Source: Nilaparvata lugens (taxonomy: Eukaryota; Arthropoda; Insecta; Hemiptera; Delphacidae). Taken from it: a stretch of 64,000 nt of DNA. A program made the translations under genes and the position numbers. How positions within the stretch are numbered: position 1 is the first letter of the stretch; every line of letters starts with the position of its first letter. Positions 34,801 through 48,200 of the stretch are shown piece by piece. Location: the NCBI RefSeq assembly GCF_014356525.2, contig NC_052508.1, forward strand, positions 48,897,858 to 48,961,857, read 5' to 3'. Under the pieces are notes generated by a model. It searched no databases. It worked only from the letters and a program-made list of their open reading frames with translations, and was not told the origin of the DNA.

Positions 34801-37800
34801 ATGATCTATTTGCTCACAGCATGGATGTGGCAGTCAATCCTACATTTATTGAACAGCAGCGAAAACAACAGGATGTAAGGCTGTTTTTCATAGACTACTT
34901 TTGTGAAAAAGATCTGTTAAATTTATTGTAAAAGTAAATTGCTTGCTATAAGTTCATGTGTTAGCAAGCCCATGGAAATTTTATTGAAAAATATATCTTC
35001 AATTCTGGGATATATTTAAGAAATACGAAAATTTTCCATACTGTGAGTTTGGTTCAATTATGTCATAAGTTAGGTGATGTCGGAGGCCCTGAAATTTATC
35101 AGTTGCGATCTGAAAACTCTGACTTCTGACACCAGACGTGAGCCAGCCAGGTCACTCGATACTTTATTTTGTGAACAATTATTTTCTTAACAATCCCTCA
35201 GAGATAGAACTCTCCTCACTCCTCAGCAAGAATAGAATATTTTGGAATGACAACTATTTATCAGTGTAGATTTAAAACATTTTTTTTCAATAACCTGCTG
35301 AAGCTAAATGTTGAAATGTATAACACTTATGTTTAATGATGCTTTCCAAGGCAAAATATTGTTAAATAAATACATAACATTTGAAAACTCATTTACAATC
35401 ATTATAGGGTAGACTGCCACATCCGTTTTTCTGTCAGTAATTTTCTTTCGGGATTGAAAACTAAAAAATACTTCAAATAAATATTACAGGAAAATTATTC
35501 AATTGAATATAACTTGATTTCACCAACCATTACAATCAATGTTGTGCACATACAATTTTAGTACAATATTTATATCATTACAACACCATAAATATTTTGT
35601 TATCTTATCTCTAAATTTGGTGGAATTTGTGCTATGTGACTGACTGAAAATTGAGCGGGTACGATGAGTGACAGATTAACAAAATAATTAAAATATTTAA
35701 CAGATTACAAAAAATATACTGCGAATATAAAAAACGCTGTAAATGAAGATTGTATTCCAAATACTGTAATCAGGAACGTTAAGAATAAACGTGGATAGAA
35801 AGCATGTCTTTTCAAAACTAAAATAAACTTCTGAAATAATATTTCAAAATTAATTGGTTACTCATTTAAAATTCCTGAAAGTTCTTCAAGATTTTAGATT
35901 TATACATGGATAAGAAAGAGTAACTGATGTAATTCATAAGATAGAAATTAACAGTTGGAATAACAATTGAAGATTTAAAATGAATTAAATTATTATTTGT
36001 TTATAGATTTATCAAAACAAAATAATATCAACCATATAAAATTGAGAGATACCTAGGCAGAAAACAATGAACATTTTTAATTAAATAGAAAATTAACGAA
36101 ACTAGAAGATTATAAAAACAACTGCTTAGAACAATAAGAAATGACAATAAATTCTTGAGTATAAAATAAGTATGAATAGGTGTTTACCTATTTCGATAAA
36201 AAAACTTCAACATTGTTCTGATTCTACAATTTGTAAAGCTGTTATTAATGGAAACTACACTATCCAATATTCAAATATTAAAGTACAACACCCAGATGCC
36301 ATTCACGATAACAATAATCTAATTGAATAAATTCAGGAACATGCTTCGAAAAACTATAATAACGCTCCTTGCACATTACAATATATTAGATAAACCACAA
36401 AAACTTAGTTTAAATTTTTATAAAGCGATGTAAGTATAACAACTTAATGCAAGTATAACGCTAAAACGTAATATTCATATTTAATTTAAAATAGAAATAT
36501 ACGTAAGAATAAAATGTCAATGAATATTTTCCTGCAATGAAAGAGTACGATAGTGAGGTCGTAAGAATGAAAAAAAAATATTGATAAGAGTATTTATTCT
36601 TGAAACACAATTTTAACAAGGAAGTCTAGTTTTGAATTTGCGAATAGGTACTTTGAACATGCATATTAGAGTGTGTTGTGCAATGAGCGAGCGTTACAGT
36701 TCCAAGTACAAATGTAACTAACAAATAAATTTACTATCTAATAATATTCTAATTGAAAATAACCTAGACACATAAGACTAGATTTGACTAGGATAGAAGA
36801 CAATCCTAGTCAGAAAAATATGGATTATAATGCTAAACCTTGGTGTGAGTCAACAAAATAAATTCATCTTATCATTCTAATATGTTATCATCACACGAAT
36901 ATTTAAATTACATACATGGGTATTCAAATAGTTTTAGAAATATTTTGAGATATAACAATCGTCTACAAAATATTGAATCAGTGCTAGCTACTTGGAGTGA
37001 TTCAGTAATTTTTAAAATGGTGAAAAGTTTTAATAATTCTTAAATTAAAGCAAAGTGAGTCTCCCATTCATTTCAATCAAATCCAGTTGATCAGAATGAT
37101 TTAAAAACTGATTCTATTGTTATAAATACATTGTTTTCAAGTCTTTGAAGATAGTAAAGACAAATACAAATTGTATTTGTTATACCCACAAGAGCCCTTG
37201 ATTTGAACGTGGGTGGATAATGGAAGGGATGATTATAAGAGATGAATGGAACAACAATTCTAGATTGGTTCCAAGCGAATGTTATCGATTATTGAGAGCA
37301 TGACATTATCTCAAAGAAATAAGAATTAATGCACAATTATTAAAGCAATAAATGACTGATACATTACAGATTCATGCGATTCCAAGTTTTAGAAAGTTAA
37401 ATTCTTAAATGCATAAATTGCTATCAGACAACAACTGGTGATTGATACTTCATTGTTTCAATAAATGCTCGACAATAAATAATCTGCGGAGTCAATGCAA
37501 TAATAGTGAATTTTAATTCTAAATGGCAAATTTGAATAGTGATATTTTAATAGTATTACTATGATTTAGTAAAAATTCCAAAGATGGAAAGGAGAATGAG
37601 ATGTGACAAGAAAATTATATTTAGAGCAAAAATAACTAGAGATTGTGAGGAGAATGAATGGAGCTCTTGAGAATGGAAGTGATTGGTGAGTTAAAAAACT
37701 ATCAAAGCTTTTTCATTAAAGGTAGAAAAAATCGGTGGTTACCGTTACACAGGATTCCGGCATTCAATTAATGTTATTATTACCAAGATATGAAAGGTTG

Positions 37801-39760
37801 AGACGAACTCTTTTCTTGTAAAAATGCAACTCATGTTTGAAAATGAATTTTGTTTTGAATCCACATTTCCATCAAAAAGACAATTCAGTTTGAGAATATA
37901 TATGTTACAACTGAATATGATTCAAGCAAATAAAAACTTGAGAACCACAACAAGTTGAGTGAGTTCATAAACAAATATGAAATCCTACTCTTAAATGATC
38001 TCGATTAAAACAAGAGCTCGAAATCGAATAAAATATTTTATGTTCAATCAATTAATAATTTAACTTCAACTTCAGAAAAGTACCACAGGCTTAAGCCCAA
38101 AAACGGTTAATTTATAAGACATTAATTAAATGTCTTAATTTATAAGACATTTTCGCTTCAAATCTCTTCGAAGAAAATTAAACCGAATCCTGATTTCTGT
38201 AACTATCGATTCGACTCACTTAGCTGACAATTCAAGTGAGTTGCACAAAATAATTGTGATCGTATTCATCCACAAAAATCAATTGTTCCGATTCACAAAT
38301 CCTTAGTACAGAGCTTATATTATTTATGTACTATGATTGGAAACTAGACTAAAATAACGAGCAAATGTGATGAAAATACATGGTGTTACACAATAAATGG
38401 TGTCGGCGGTACTTACACTTATCATTACACAATTTGAATACAGTTAATTCGGTGAACGTGTTGGTGCTATTCGTTACAAGTCTTAAATTCGTCGTGATCT
38501 AATTATTTTGCTGTTAAAAATGTTTGAATAGCTGATTGTCAACTTCTCGACAACAGACCTGTTCATGGACAAATTCAAAAATGCAAAATACCGAATAAAC
38601 GAATTATTATTTACGTTATTTAAACTAGTAATTCAGTTGAATCATCTATCGAATTGAAAAGAAAATTTAACAAGAAGTCACACTGGACAATTTCTAATGT
38701 TTCTCTAAGAAAGTGAAAAAGTATAAATTGAAAAGCTTGTATTAAATTAATCATATTTGTAGCCAATTAGAAAACAAACTGACTAAATTTCCCATGGTTC
38801 AAAACCACAATTACCCACTAATTATCATTAATAGGAAGACAACAGCGACTATGTATTTTTAAAAACTTGTTTGATTTGAGGGGGAGGATTGATATACTGT
38901 ATTTTGATTGAGGGCCTAAGAAAAACATAGCGGCTAAAACAATCTCAACACGGATTTCTTTTTTAAATACTTGGTCACAAATCAGTTAGATCACACACCC
39001 GGTTCTAATCCTGCTTCAATTCTTGTTCAATTAGAATCTTCACTTTTAGCACCAATACAAGTTTTAAATTTACACTTACAAATAATGAAAGACAATCTAA
39101 GCTCACTAATTCTTATCAATGGACCACTCAGTATCATCTATTGTAATTTTGATTAAAGGTATTGTGATTCATGCAACAGTCCTAACAGTACAATCGATGA
39201 TTATGATAATAATAATTATTAGAGAGCTCAAAACGTTCATAACAATAATTGTGAACATCAATTTCATATGACCTTATCACTAATATTATCCAATATTAAT
39301 AATACAAGACACATAAATTCGCTATTTTATATCAATAGTATTATATTTACAACAAAATATTTATTGAAAATTTACACTTAATCATCAATTTTTCAAGGTC
39401 TCTACGTGTTGTGATTACAGAAAACTACTAATACTAGAAAACTATTTCAGTTATTTACAATGGCGAATAGCAAAATGTTTACTGTATGTTATGTAGGGGC
39501 TAAATGTTCTTTGGCGTAGTGATAAACTAATAAAAATTCAGAAGGGCTAAAAATATACCTGTAAACTCTATTCATGCAGTTTAGTCAACGAAAATACACA
39601 TTAGAAAAATACAATTCATTTATAAAATCCATTCACTCAATCATTAATCGCAAACCATTATAATTCATCGTTCGTATGAAGCCCAATTGAAATAATTCAT
39701 TAACCTTAATGATTGCATACACATCAATTATTTTAATGATTTGACATCAATGAATGAATG
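31870..39760. other. AT-rich intergenic sequence, no gene recognised
   Basis: Nearly 8 kb of very AT-rich sequence. It has a modestly GC-richer patch at 32730-32890 (gggcgctacagc, and the hairpin aggcttcggcct). I found no conserved exon, RNA gene or mobile-element protein. Small open frames at 34154-34487 on both strands look like chance. Confidence 0.5.
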
Positions 39761-42116
39761 AATTTTATTAATAGTAAGCCTTAACAGTAATATATTACTT
39801 TTATTACTGTCTATCAAGATCATCAAATATATTGTCTTTCCCTAACAACTAGAATATTTAAAAATACTTCAATCGTCTTAAATCTAGGATATTAAAAAAA
39901 AATATTCAATTATACAGCCAAGTAAACCAATATTTCAAGATATAATAGTACTGTAGATACAATATTTTTAATTTTAGACAACTTCAAGAACCAATCTAAT
40001 TATTACACTAAGCTAACAATCTATCATTACAGTGGCTGGAATATATAATAGGATAAATGTGTATCGACTGTGTTACCAACACAAGTTATGACAATTAGTG
40101 TTAAATTGAATTAAATCAACTACAGAGACAATCACACAACTATATAGTTGTTGCATCTTGCATCTTGTATTGAACGTTAAATTGTGAAGCATATAACAAC
40201 CGCTAATACACATTTCTAACCATCAGTTACATTAAGAAAATCTAGACAATGCTGAACAGAAAAATCTATCAATAGGCAAATTAGCGGAAAATTTTACAAT
40301 ACAAATACAACATTATTTAATAGTTAATATTGTCAACTACCACCAACAGATCTACTATAGATCCAATTATGAAAACATATCTATATAGTTGTTGAAGATA
40401 TCAATTCAAATTTCTACTGGTTGTTCGACACATTCTCAAGATTTTGATGAAATTTAGATCTCTTGGTATTTCGCAAGCGAGACAAAAGTTCATCTAGTAT
40501 AACAATTTGAAACGAACTATACTAACTAAACCTTAGAAACACAACATTTGATAGAGCACCGATCTACGCTCTACCATAGATACAAGCTAAAACAGCCCAT
40601 TCGATAAAATTCTATGATGACAATGAGTTTTGGGCTGAGAGGGGAAAACCAAACATCAATTACTTCTAATTAAGAGTACTAGAGTTATATAATAATAGTT
40701 AGCTATTCTAAAACCACATTTTAGTAGCAAATAGACAACCCGAAACAATTATTAGCTAGATTTTCAATCAACCACAACTTTCTTCAAGTAGTGCAGTAAT
40801 ATTTAGTACCACACAAAAGCAAAATTATACAAAACTATGAGAAGCTTTTTGGGAGTAGAACAATAACCGGATTTAAAAAGGTACAGGTGCCTAAGAATAA
40901 TTCAAATTTTGAATCAAGCTTGAAAAAGCTTTCTAAAAGTAGTACTAATGGAAATAATAATCTAAAACTATAAAAGAACTATTACCTCACAAAATTACTG
41001 AAACCACTGATATGAATGAATGAATGAGCCTCGGAAACTATGAAAGGAACTTAGCTAAGACAGAAGCACTAAAAACATTATCTAAAACTGTCAAAGTGCT
41101 TAGTAGAGATAATGATACTATGACAATGAACAATTACAAAAAGCTCTGTTCAGCTCGTAGTATCTAACATAAAGATCCACAAAAAATAAGCATAGCTGTG
41201 CCGAGGTAGTACACAAAAAGTATAACCAAAACAATGATTTGAAACTAAATAATAGCGTGGTTATGTTAGCAATAAACAAAACAATGATCTAAAACTTTTA
41301 AAGAAGCTGAATAAGGAGTCTAGTGCCAAAAAATAAACTGAAACTACGGAAATAGCTTTGTAGAGTTATTGATACTCCAGACAACAATGATCTAAACTAT
41401 ACAAAGAGTCTTATAAAGGTAGCATACTCGAAATAGCAATCTAAAACACTATACACAGAGCTTTGCAGAGGTACTAGTACCCAAAACAACCATCTAAAAC
41501 TATAACAACAGCTTTGTTAAGGTATAGTAGTAATAGCTTATAGGGTAGTAAATGTAATGACTTTGGCGTGATTATTGCAACACCGTCTTCGATCTACAAA
41601 ACAATAAGCACAAACAGCTATGCAATATTAGAAGAATACAGTGTGTGTGTATGTGTGAGTGTGTGTAGTAATAGTATACAACAACAAACAGACCCGATGT
41701 TACATTCAAGACAACCATCCGTCAGATGTTACAATCATACAAGTGACAGACGAGATCCATCTAGTGTTACAATCAAACAAGTATAAAGGACACAATAGTT
41801 ATCCATCAGAGACCTTGTTACAAACAATATGATGGATACTTGGATCATCTGTCAGTGACGGAGAAAAACCTTTCCATACGTTCGCGTAATACCGTTAGCA
41901 AACAGGAGTGACAGATGACGTCACAACCTGCCCAAAGCAGCCGACATACCAAGAGTGACAAGCAGGGCCGCTCCGGGGCCGCAACCAAGCCAACAACAGA
42001 GGCGCCGCGTGAGAGCCGCCGCAACAAAGAGACAAAATCGCCCGTTCAAACGAGACCCGTTCCATGGAGCCTCACGGGCAGACAAGTGACGCCGTGTGAC
42101 AGGGTGGCGTGTGACG
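39761..42116 (-). other. PRDM10 3' UTR and downstream region
   Basis: Sequence following the PRDM10 stop in the gene's direction. Minus-strand polyadenylation-signal candidates are ATTAAA at about 40320-40315 and AATAAA at about 39805-39800 and 39769-39764; none lies closer. The segment nearest the stop (41880-42116) is GC-rich with repeated gtcac words and TGACGTCA-type motifs (41916, 42113). A (gtgtgt) patch lies at 41641-41668. The 3' end is not determined. Confidence 0.35.
40830..41545. repeat. Degenerate tandem array, unit about 60 bp
   Basis: About ten diverged units. Each carries (ac)aatgatctaaaact, then a(a)agagctttg, then taga/aaggta and a variable tag such as ctagtacc. The clearest units are 41270-41530. 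It lies in the presumed 3' UTR or just beyond it. A second, smaller degenerate array with gttacaatca words is at 41690-41830. Confidence 0.6.
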
Positions 42117-42242
42117 TCAGCGCAGCGTGTATGGCGAGTAGAGCGATTCGTCAGCCACCACTTGGATCAACTTGAGGCATTGCTCCTGCGACAGGTAGGC
42201 GCCCAGGTTCAGACTCAGCTCGCTTAGCAGGGTGTCGCCGCT
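42117..42242 (-). CDS. PRDM10: PRDM10 last exon and stop codon
   Basis: Acceptor GCACAG. Encodes [19 protein letters not shown] and continues for 41 codons to LYSPYTLR and TGA. GC content is far above the neighbourhood, as in the other conserved exons. Plus-strand open frames here are shadows. Confidence 0.8.
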   Translation of the reverse strand, partial: SGDTLLSELSLNLGAYLSQEQCLKLIQVVADESLYSPYTLR

Positions 42243-45200
42243 CTGTGCAAAAACATCACACAATTCATTACAGCCTCATTACAAAGACATTAGATCGATT
42301 CAATAAAAGCTAGCAATTGCTAGTTCCAAGTGATTTTCAGGCAAATAAATACTAGGATTTGAATCAGCTGTATAGTCTCATCTGTATAGCAAGAGCTATG
42401 TCTAGTTGCTAGTCATTAGACTTTAGTTTTTATTCAATCGGCCCATTAGCTCGATTGAATAAAAGCTAGCAATTTCTAATTTCAAGTAATTTCAAGAAGC
42501 AAATACTAGGATTTGAATCAGCTGTATAATCTCATCTGTATAGCAAGAGCTATGACTAGTTGCTAGTCATTAGACTCTAGTTTTTATTTAATCGACCCAA
42601 TATATAAGCTTCCACTATAGTGAGGTCCACGCTATAATGGCAGGATTTGATTAATATTGGTGTTGCTATCCTTGTCTATCATTCGACAAAGCATATAGCA
42701 CTATGCTTTTATACCTCCGCAACGTTACCAGATCAATTTTCAATAATGTAGAAATATAATTAGTTAGCAAAATATTCAATCTCAATTATGAAAATATATT
42801 ATGAAATCATTAAAACATATATTTTCTTGAGGATTAAAATATGATTTATCATTTTTAACAAGAATGAACAGTTAATATTACATAAAATATACTAGTATAC
42901 TGGTAAATAATTGTAGCTTATATGCTTTTCGTAATCTGCATGTCTTTATTCTTTATAAACTCCTCTGGTCGAGGTGTACCCTCGATCAGAGAAATAATTA
43001 TTATTATTAATGGCAGTGGCAATTATTAGAAGGCAGTGACAAGGCAGAGAATCGCAACGCTGTTCTTATATGTTTGTCCACGGCCATTACAACGTGAACT
43101 TCACCATAGCTACAGTGGAGACGCGGAATTGAGAATTTCCGGAACTTAAATCAAATCAAATTTATTCACCAATTAACAACAGTCTTACAACAAAATAAAT
43201 ACATATTTTTTTGTTAAATAATTGGCGTGGCTAGAAAAATAAATCTGTACATTACATTTCCAATTCCGCATTCTCGCTTTAGATTCACATTTATTACTAC
43301 AGCGCATCTAATAAACTTTACATGAATTTTTGGTGAATGATGCCCACATAAGCTTTTGCTCGTTCGTGGGTGATGAGAGAAGGTGGATGGGATTCGAACC
43401 CACGACCAGGCGCAACAATGCAGGCTGGAGTTACGAGCATCAGACCACTCGGCCACGCTGGCCGGAAAATTTTTGATTTCCCACTCCTCCGTGTTTATTG
43501 ATTGCTAGATGAAGGATGAAGCTCAAATTTTATTTATATATGTTCAGTGAGACAAACAGCTACCTGAAGAGGTTTGAAACAAATTGTTTGTGAGAGTTTT
43601 GTTATGTGATTGTTACTGATTGCAAACCGGGAATATTGAACCCTGTTGAATGACATTATAGCTAAAAATCTTCGGGACGTTTATTTTCAGGTCTTTTGTA
43701 CGAAATCTCTGTATATATTATATTTATTAATTTGATATGGATACCTGCTATACTATTAAGTAATCAACTGCTACTACAATACAGAAAACATATGTCTAAG
43801 ATTCACTTGCAAATGACTTTGAACTCAAAAATGAAAATACATGTTAGAAAGGGTACTTTTTCAATTTTTATGTACATACAAGTAGCACTAAACAAAAAAG
43901 TGAACATCTGTCTAAGAATATGTATAGCTGTACCTTGATTGCACGTTTCAGTGTGGCCGCATCAATAACAATTCCCGTCTCAGCAATGTCCGTATCACCA
44001 GTTGCTATTTCATATTCTGAAATACGAAATAGGTTTTAAAAAATTATAAATTTCAATAGAAGATCAGTTGGTCTCTACACTTACATAATTAACAACAAGT
44101 GTCTGGAGACATGTAGTTCCAGTAACAGAAGGCACCTTATCCAAGTTTGGGATTTATTTGCATAATTGGTAGATGTTGTTTGAACAGCCAATAAGGGAAA
44201 TATTTTGCATATTAATCATCATGCATTTTCGTTAACGTTAATAGTTTGCGAGTATTGAGCATGACATTTGCTAGTGTTGAGCCCGTCATCCTAATAATTA
44301 AAATATAGATTTACTTTCAACAAATAGAATAATGCACAAATCTCGAAACAAAACAATCAACAAAATAAATGTAAGAAAAATAAATAAAATAACAGAAAAT
44401 AAATGAATTGATGAAATTCGAGATTGAGTCTTTCTTCTTCTGAATAATTGAGTTGTCTATTTGCACAACCACATACACTCAAAATAAACATTTTTAGGAA
44501 ACATAAATAACAATATTAATAACAATTTCAATATTATTGTAACTACATTATAAACAAAATTCCAAATGACTTTATAGATGAAAAAATCACACGCGATTCA
44601 ATTAAAAATATAGAATATTGGATTGACCAAAATGTATTCTTTAAACTAGTGGTATAGAGTATAATGTTGTATACAAATAATTGTTACTAAAAACAGTGAG
44701 CGATGGGCATGTATACTCTTGAACCAGGCTTGTAAATTGTCCCAAGTCACATTACAGGAACTTCTTTTTATTGTATCAGTTCATTTGTTTTTCTTTGAGA
44801 AAGTTTCACTGTCATGATGGCCTCTAGATGTCACAGTGATTAATTAGATTAAAATTTTCATCATAGTATAGTATGTATAGTATTCTCAAGTATTTTTTTT
44901 CTATGAGCCTGTGCGTTTTTTTTATAATAGGTATAGCTTCATTAGCATTATTAATTTTTTTTTTGTAATTTCTTCGTTAGCATTATCAATTGTATATTAA
45001 TTCATATACTGACCTGAATTGATACAGAATAAATAAACTGCAACTCACTGCCAACACACAAGGAATCTTATGTTGGCAGTGCCAAGTATTACAGTGATGT
45101 TATTGATGCACTCAAGTTACAATCAATGTTATTTAAATATTGTATTGTAAAAATATGTATTTGTAAATTTTGGCAATAAATTCAATTCAATTCAATTCAA

Positions 45201-48200
45201 AAAAAAAAAAAAAAATAAATAAATAAAAAAAAATAATTGTAAAGCATTATTAATCCCATGTGAAAGTTATTCCTTCGCAGTCACAATTTTGCGTCAAGAT
45301 GCATAATTTCGGTGATTCAACCAAACTATTCAATAAAATATTTAGACCCGGTTGTACAAAAGCCGGTTAAGTTTTGATCGTGATTAATTCCACGAGAACT
45401 AATCAGAGAAGCCGTCTTTTCAGAAAAGCCTTCTCTTATTGGTTGTCGTGAAAGTAACCACAATTAAAATGTAACCGGCTTTTGTGCAACCGGGTTTTAT
45501 TCTTATAAATTTGGAATGATGAGAATGTAACACAATTACCAGTAAGAATGGTGTCAGTGAGCCCAGACAGCGTCAGCTGGCAATGAGGCGCAAGAGCAAT
45601 GGCGTTGGCTGAGTTGTCGCCCGGCCCAGTTGCCATGGCAACAGCTGTAGCCCCGCCCCCAGCTGCATTACTGGCCACGCCCCCTTCCAGCTGCGGACCA
45701 ATGGGCGTCGGCGCTGCTGCCTGCTTCGGCTCGATGACTGGCTGAAGCGGTGGAGGAGGTGGAGCAGGCTGATTATCGATATCAGTCGACATGCACTTAC
45801 CGGGTCGTGGTTGCTGTGGAAACATTAATTAAAAATGAGAATGCAATATTATTTAAAGAAAATTTTAAATTGAACATGTCAAATGTATGTTGACCGGCTA
45901 AATCATCATCACACAATTTTACAGAAGAGTGACTCAAAATGAATAAATTAAAGTTCAATTCAATTTAGTTAAATATGTTTCTCAGAAGGTGAAGCAAGTA
46001 AGGAGCAACTCACTATCTTTGTATATAAAGTAAGACTTTATCGGAATGAAGCATTAAAATTCAATAGGAATGCCATATTGCAATCGGCATCGATGTACTA
46101 TAGTGAGGTCCACGTTATAATGACATTATTTGATAAACTTTGGTTTTGCTATCCTTGTCTATCATTTGACAAAGCCGGTGGTACTATCCTTTTCTAGATC
46201 CACAACGATGACATTATGTATTTGACAGTGTAGAAATATAATAAGTTAATGCAGAGAATCGGCATCGCTATTCTTCTATCTTTATTCACTGCCATTATAA
46301 CGTGGACCACACTATAGCACATCAGTCTTTCCTATGCATATTGTTTTCAACCTTCTCAGTCATAATTTTTTCATAATCAATACACGATTTCTTTGCCTAG
46401 GAATCAATATCAGCTGCCAATCTATTTTAAGATTACTGTTCCTTGTTGCTAGACAAGCATTTATCTTCAGCTAAATCTGATCTCAAGATTACCGCCAGTA
46501 ACTTCCCATCACTACATTCCCTGTCTGAAACTAAATAATAATAGCCTGTATAAAGAGAATTTATCAAGAACATTTCAGTTCTTGATTTGGCCTCATGGCA
46601 TCAAGTCAAGTCGTTATTGATTGTATTTTCGTGAAATAAGACTATATTTTATCAACAATAAGTATAGTGAGAGATAGCTCTATCAGTTTCCAACTCCGCA
46701 CCGTAGCCAAATCGTCTGTTCACTATGAGGAAATATTTAATGAACTACTAATATTTTTAGTTATGAATATTATTACTTTATGTATATGAAAATGTAATCT
46801 ATCTTTTGGAGAGTTTACTATTTATGAAATTTGGGAGTAGAGCAGATTTGGACAAGGCCTGTTGCTCTCGCCCAGTCAGTATCGTCCATATCTTCATCAT
46901 GATTTATAATTGTATTGATTAATAAATGAAAAAATGTATGCTTTTATTTCATGAATAACATTGAATATAATTGAATCGTGAGAAAATATATTATCTTGAC
47001 GAATAAACTATATTTTAGATAGAGATGATTATTGTTGGACAGAATCAACAATAAATTAATATTACATAAGATATACCGGAATAATATGAATCATAACTAT
47101 GAACTATAAAATGTGGTGAGAGAACATTTTTTGGTCCTTCAAAATTGTTTCTTTATTACGTGAATATTTCCTATTTTAGTGATAATAATGTAGAATATTT
47201 CTTTTATGTTTGGTTTTGGAACATCTGAATTTAAAAATCTACTTTGAGAAAATAATTAAGGACTGAAAATTTTGTGAAGTGATCAACATCATGACTTAAC
47301 CTATTTCGGACTATGTGCGACGTTATCTAAATTTGGGAGAGGAATAGCACAAGGTTGTCTTATTATTTCTCTCCCTATCATTTTAATGATGTACTTATTG
47401 TATGAATCAATAGAAGAATAAAGAACATTGGTAGCTTTGTTGAACTATCACGTCCACTGACTTGATAACGTAAAATCTGAATGGATAAATAGCAGACCTG
47501 TTGTTCAGAAGGCAGCAGATTGAGATGCTTCTTGCGCTGGTGCTGCAGCAGCTTGGCCTTGGACGCATACTGCTTGTGGCACCACTGACAGCCGTGCGGG
47601 GTCGTCGTCACACTGCCCACTGTCTGCGAGAATGTCGGGTTCGGCTGGCCCGGGATCTCCGGCACTCCGCCCTAGTTGGCACAAACACAACATTTCAAGT
47701 CAAAAACCAAGCAAATTCTTGGTGAGAATGCATAGTTGGCCAATGCCGTCCTAGTTAGCCCAACAACATTTCTCGTCAAAACCGAGCAATTTCGAGGTGA
47801 GAATTGGTTGATTGAACGGATCGATTGATTCAGAAATGATAGAAAATGAAGGTGCTAGAATTCAACTCCTATATTCTAATACTCCAAACCCATATAATTT
47901 GAATGAAAAATAAAATACCAAACAATTTCATTGATTGAAAGATGAGAGAAATTGAAGGTGCTAGTAATTAAACTCCTATATATCAATACTTCAAACCCAT
48001 ATAACGAGAACCATTGAAATAAAAGATGAAATACTTCCCTAAAACACAGACAAATACACAAAATGAGCAAGAAACATTATAATGTTCGTTATATAAGAAA
48101 CCTAAAGTTGAAGACTGAAATAGAATGAATTTACTTTATATGAAGTCATTCAAGTCAGTTTATAGTGTGTTTTCATGATAAAGATTGGAATTATTTTCAG

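Noticed and set aside
40830..41545. CRISPR-like array
   Set aside because: The repeats are degenerate and contiguous without unique spacers, and the genome is animal.
41845..42175. GC-rich open frames on both strands at the PRDM10 3' end
   Set aside because: One is a shadow of the last PRDM10 exon, the other lies in the presumed 3' UTR; neither resembles a known protein.
43379..43466. Intact tRNA gene
   Set aside because: Boxes A and B are present, but the acceptor and anticodon stems do not pair convincingly and a SINE body follows.
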